Assembly: GCF_022267375.1 (NCBI RefSeq)
Contig: NZ_JAIZBH010000001.1
Coordinates: forward strand, 1,840,001-1,904,000
Source of the DNA: Leptospira sanjuanensis
GTDB taxonomy: Bacteria > Spirochaetota > Leptospiria > Leptospirales > Leptospiraceae
Direction: 5' to 3'
Length of the DNA stretch: 64,000 nt
Shown: piece by piece, positions 58,575 through 64,000 of the stretch
How the letters are laid out: every line of letters starts with the position of its first letter
How positions within the stretch are numbered: the stretch's first letter is position 1
Notes under the pieces: generated by a model
The model's database searches: none
Seen by the model: the letters and a program-made list of their open reading frames with translations, nothing else
What the model was told of the DNA's origin: nothing
Made by a program: the position numbers and the translations under genes

Positions 58575-60120
58575 AAACAAAAGAGCTGACACAGTCGCAG
58601 ATCGAAGAAGTTTCGCTTGAAATTCTTTTAAGACATGCGGTCAAAGCGAAACACGGTTTGGAAAAGGAAAGTATGCGGGTCAATCCCGACGGGACTCTCG
58701 CGAGAACGCCTCATCCGGCACATCTCGGTTCCAGTCTTACCAATCATTATATCAAGACCGATTTCGCGGAACCGCAGCTCGAATACGCGACGCATCCTCG
58801 CCCTAAGATCGAAGCGAACATTAGAGAATTACAAGATTTGCATATATATACGATCCGCAAACTCGACAACGAACTCATCTGGCCTTTCAGCATGCCCCCC
58901 GTTTTGCCCGAAGACGAAAACGAGATTCCTTTGGGCCAATACGGAACCTCGGCTTCCGGAAGATGGAAGACCATCTATCGTCACGGACTCGGTCTGCGCT
59001 ACGGAAGAAGAATGCAGACGATCTCCGGTGTGCATTATAACTTCTCGTTCTCGAACGTTTTTTTGAGACAGTTCTTGGGAAAAGAAGTCTCGAACTTCAC
59101 AAAGGAAGAAATTTCTTCCCTGTATCTGCACGTGATCCGAAACTTCATGAGAAGGGTTCACTATTTAACGTATTTGACCGGATCGTCCGCCGTGTTCGAT
59201 TCCACTTTTTTGCCGAACCCCGGAGATTTGAAGTTCGAAAAACATAAGAATTTTACGATGTATTCTCCGTATGCGACGTCCCTTCGGATGAGCGAGATCG
59301 GTTATACGAGCAAGATTCAGGACACATTAGGAATTCATTATAATTCTTTGAGCGAATACGTGGATCGTATGTGTTACGCGGTGCATACTCCGTATCCTGG
59401 TTACGTTCCGTTTTCCGAAAACAAGGACGCGCAGCTCAATCCGAATTATCTTCAGATTGAAAACGAGTTTTATTCACCGGTTCGACCGAAGCAGGTTCCG
59501 AAAGGCGACGAACGTCCGTTAGACGCTTTGCTCGATCGGGGAATCGAATACATCGAAATCCGTTCTTTGGATATCGATCCGTATTCTCCCGTGGGAGTTT
59601 GCCGTTTGAATCTCGCCTTTACGCAACTCATTCTTTTGGATTCTCTTTTGAGTCCGTCTCCTTCGATTTCGACCGAAGAAAACGCGATTCTTAAGGAGAA
59701 TTTGAATTCGGTGATTTGGGAAGGAAGAAACCCGAATCTCCAAGTTGCGGTCGACGGAAAAAGAAAAAATTTCCAGACTATCGGCGCCGAGTATTCGGAA
59801 TCCCTCCGGCATTACGCGAAGATTTTGGATCTTCATACGGGGAAAAGCACGTATCAGGATTCGATCGACTTTCAAATCAAAAAATGGAAAAATCCGGACA
59901 AGACACCTTCGGGAAAACTACTTGCAGAAATTCTAAAGCGCGATATCGAATTCAGAGATAAGGGGATGGAGCTTGCGAGAGAAAACAGAAGGGCTTTGTC
60001 CTATTTGGAATATTCTCCGGGAACCTTGACGAAAATGGAAAAAGAGGCGGTTCGTTCTTTCCAAGAAAAGGAACAGTTGGAAAGGGAAGAATCCCAAACC
60101 CATTATCCGACCGTTAAACT

Positions 60121-60133
<13 letters not shown>
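58571..60133 (+). CDS. gshA: Glutamate--cysteine ligase (GshA)
   Basis: A 520-residue enzyme of the gammaproteobacterial GshA type, joining Glu and Cys. Landmarks: GLEKESMRVNPDGTLARTPHP, TDFAEPQLEYATHP, WPFSMPP, GLGLRYGRRMQTISGVHYNFS and GIEYIEIRSLDIDPYSPVGV in pieces. The start is TTG, overlapping the ggt stop. It overlaps the next ATP-grasp gene by 13 bp. Confidence 0.92.
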
Positions 60134-61148
<1,015 letters not shown>

Positions 61149-61152
<4 letters not shown>

Positions 61153-61390
61153 GAAGCCTTTTTGAGCTGAACGTATTTTACGATATCTCTCGATTCGTAC
61201 ATTCTGTGGTCCCCGTCCACAAGAAAGGGAACCTGACTTAAACCGCCGAGACGAATCACTTCCTCGCGGCCGGGGGTTCCCCGGCTCGCTTCCACGAGTT
61301 CATAGTCCTTGCCCGCGACGAGACCCATCTTCTGGAATTCGCCTCTTACATAAGCGCAGTAAGGACAAGATTGAAAGTGGTAGAGCTTCA

Positions 61391-61394
<4 letters not shown>
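61149..61394 (-). CDS. Glutaredoxin-like/GST N-terminal domain protein
   Basis: An 81-residue thioredoxin-fold protein with the dithiol motif CPYC (10-13), the cis-Pro segment LSQVPFLVDGD and MYESRDIVKYV. It has the GST-N/glutaredoxin hybrid character of small GrxB-like or YfcG-N proteins. It likely uses glutathione made by the adjacent operon. ATGA overlap with the CGFS glutaredoxin gene; convergent 4-bp overlap with the ATP-grasp gene. Confidence 0.82.
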
Positions 61395-61935
<541 letters not shown>

Positions 61936-62028
61936 CGTTCTTTCTTTAGACTCGAATCAAAACCTTTGTCGTTCCGATCCAATCCTGGTTTTAGAATTTT
62001 GAATCCCTTTTTTGTTACAATCCGAAAT

Positions 62029-62298
62029 TTAGTCGTGATCGCTTGTTTCCAGAGTAATTGCGTGCAACCCGCGATCGATCCAAGGTTTTAAAATCGAATA
62101 GACCATTCTATGTTGTTCCACTTTGGTTTTTTGTGCGAACTCGCTCGTGATCAAAAAAATCCGAATGTGTGTTCCTTCCGGTTTATTTTCGGGATTTCCG
62201 GCGTGACCCGAGTGTTCCGCGCTAAAATCCTCCACTTCCAAGCGGATCGGATGGAAGGCGGCGATGAGCGCGGATTCGATTTCTTCGGAGACTTTCAT
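62029..62298 (-). CDS. Second BolA-family protein
   Basis: An 89-residue BolA paralogue (AHSGHAGNPENKPEGTHIRIFLI-type loop, VEQHRMVYSILKPWIDRGLHAITLET). The longer variable loop with His/Gly resembles BolA1-type proteins, while its neighbour is the shorter YrbA/BolA2 type. It is 13 bases downstream of the ABC-2 permease gene, on the same strand. Confidence 0.9.
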   Translation of the reverse strand: MKVSEEIESALIAAFHPIRLEVEDFSAEHSGHAGNPENKPEGTHIRIFLITSEFAQKTKVEQHRMVYSILKPWIDRGLHAITLETSDHD

Positions 62299-62311
62299 CG
62301 TAACGCGCGGA

Positions 62312-63081
<770 letters not shown>

Positions 63082-63085
<4 letters not shown>

Positions 63086-63999
63086 CCTTTTTTCTCCACA
63101 AGTTTGAGAAAGAGTTCTTCCAATCGGTTCGACTTGTTTCTCATGCTGCTGATCTTGATTCCGTTCCGTTCGAGAAGCTGGAACAAATCGTTTAACGAAG
63201 CGTCTCCGTAGATCGAAGCTTCTAGAGTCGTGTCGTCGATCTGTTTGAGTTCCACTCCGGGAACCGGTTTGTGAGAATTTAGATGACCCGTAAAATCCAG
63301 GATAAACGTTTCATGATCGAGTTTTTGCAGTAGATCCTTCATCGAAGTGTTCTCCACGATTTTTCCCTGATCGATGATCGCGATGTTTCTGCACAGACTC
63401 TCCGCTTCTTCCAAATAGTGAGTCGTGAGAATGACGGTGATTCCCGAAGCGTTCAGCTTTTGCAGAAATTCCCAGAGAGATCTCCGGAGTTCTATATCGA
63501 CGCCTGCGGTAGGTTCATCCAAGATCAGAATCTTCGGATTGTGAATGAGCGCTCTTGCGATCATCAGCCTTCGTTTCATACCGCCGGAAAGACGACCGGC
63601 TGCTTCGTTTCTTTTTTCGTAGAGTCCGAGTTGTTGTAAATATTCCCCGGCGCGTTCCGCGGCGAGTTTGCGGTCCATTCCGTAATAACCGCCTTGGTTC
63701 ATTACGATCTGTTCCACCTTTTCGAAGATGTTGAAGTTGAATTCCTGTGGAACGATTCCGATATACGATTTCGCTTTAGCAAGATCCGTATCGATGTCCG
63801 CGTCCAGGATTTTGACGCTGCCGGAGGTTTTGTTCACAAGCGAGCTGAGAATTCCGATCGTCGTCGACTTTCCCGCACCGTTCGGACCGAGAAGTGCGAA
63901 AAAATCCCCGTTCTCCACGTTCAGACTGATTCCTTTGAGGGCCTGTACTCCGCCCGTATACGTTTTGACTAAGTTCTCAATTTGCAGGGCAAATTTCAT
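63082..63999 (-). CDS. ABC transporter ATP-binding protein (YadG/CcmA type)
   Basis: A 305-residue ATPase with Walker [10 protein letters not shown] (about 38-46), signature [15 protein letters not shown] and Walker [13 protein letters not shown]. The C-terminal 70 residues form an extra domain usual in this group ([17 protein letters not shown]). The gene is complete, its ATG at 63999-63997 ending one base from the window edge; its promoter lies outside. It pairs with the downstream permease. Confidence 0.9.
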
Positions 64000-64000
64000 A

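Overview
The window looks like the chromosome of a Leptospira species. The evidence is a homoserine O-acetyltransferase very like the Leptospira MetX, a spirochaete-style flagellar switch (FliM plus a short FliN with a FliM-type N-terminus), a secreted helical protein that may be a flagellar-coiling protein, a FecR-domain lipoprotein, loose spirochaetal lipoboxes, a SemiSWEET, and short interspersed intergenic repeats. By eye the base composition is in the mid-40s % GC, higher than L. interrogans, so a high-GC member of the genus is likely. The species cannot be fixed from the sequence alone. There is no prophage, IS element, CRISPR array or rRNA; this is housekeeping and core-accessory chromosome with tightly packed, translationally coupled operons (many ATGA or TTGA overlaps).

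Layout. 1-595: end of an unknown gene, then a gene-free stretch with a candidate structured RNA, a repeat hairpin and a bidirectional terminator. 596-7619: an FlgT/LPP20-like lipoprotein (-), then NamZ-type muramidase, a secreted protein, a DUF2797 protein, an M48 lipoprotein and a DUF2157/GDYXXLXY membrane pair (+). 7579-12282 (-): a beta-hydroxyacid dehydrogenase and an Mla/MCE lipid-transport operon headed by an unrecognised repeat-rich secreted protein. 12331-18591: Ddl (+), metY-metX-metW (-) and a large predicted beta-barrel (+). 18580-25321: RsmE, a zinc-ribbon protein, the coiling-protein candidate and an AAA+ ATPase (-); FliN (+); NfeD plus two SPFH proteins (-). 25432-30860 (+): haem-binding protein, then argH-cyclophilin-unknown-unknown-fliM.

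30954-38050: ferredoxin, FecR lipoprotein, an AT-rich lipoprotein, SemiSWEET, queF, guaA, and an operon of two PNPOx-fold proteins with a GAF-adenylate cyclase. 38051-39338: an AT-rich gap, a UPF0598/DUF4505 protein, tRNA-Cys and tRNA-Leu. 39355-44693: envelope glycan genes (O-antigen ligase-like, glycosyltransferase, GmhA) and an ABC ATPase. 44719-51305: VWA/FHA membrane protein, leuCD, an atypical cysteine-synthase-like enzyme and an UPF1/IGHMBP2-type helicase ending in a 70-bp tandem repeat. 51624-52978: an ECF sigma factor with a divergent NrsF-like (DUF1109) anti-sigma factor. 53013-61152 (+): FemAB-like acyltransferase, clpS-clpA, and a glutathione operon (ggt, gshA, separate GshF-type ATP-grasp). 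61149-63999 (-): thiol/iron-sulfur genes (two BolA, CGFS glutaredoxin, glutaredoxin-like protein) and an ABC-2 exporter.

The most interesting signals are the unknown protein coupled to mlaEFD, the split glutathione synthase next to the Grx/BolA cluster, the PNPOx-PNPOx-cyclase operon, the cysteine synthase with a replaced substrate loop, a bacterial UPF0598 protein, the FliN with a CheY-P-binding-type N-terminus, and a regularly spaced GTGGGAACTC repeat family.
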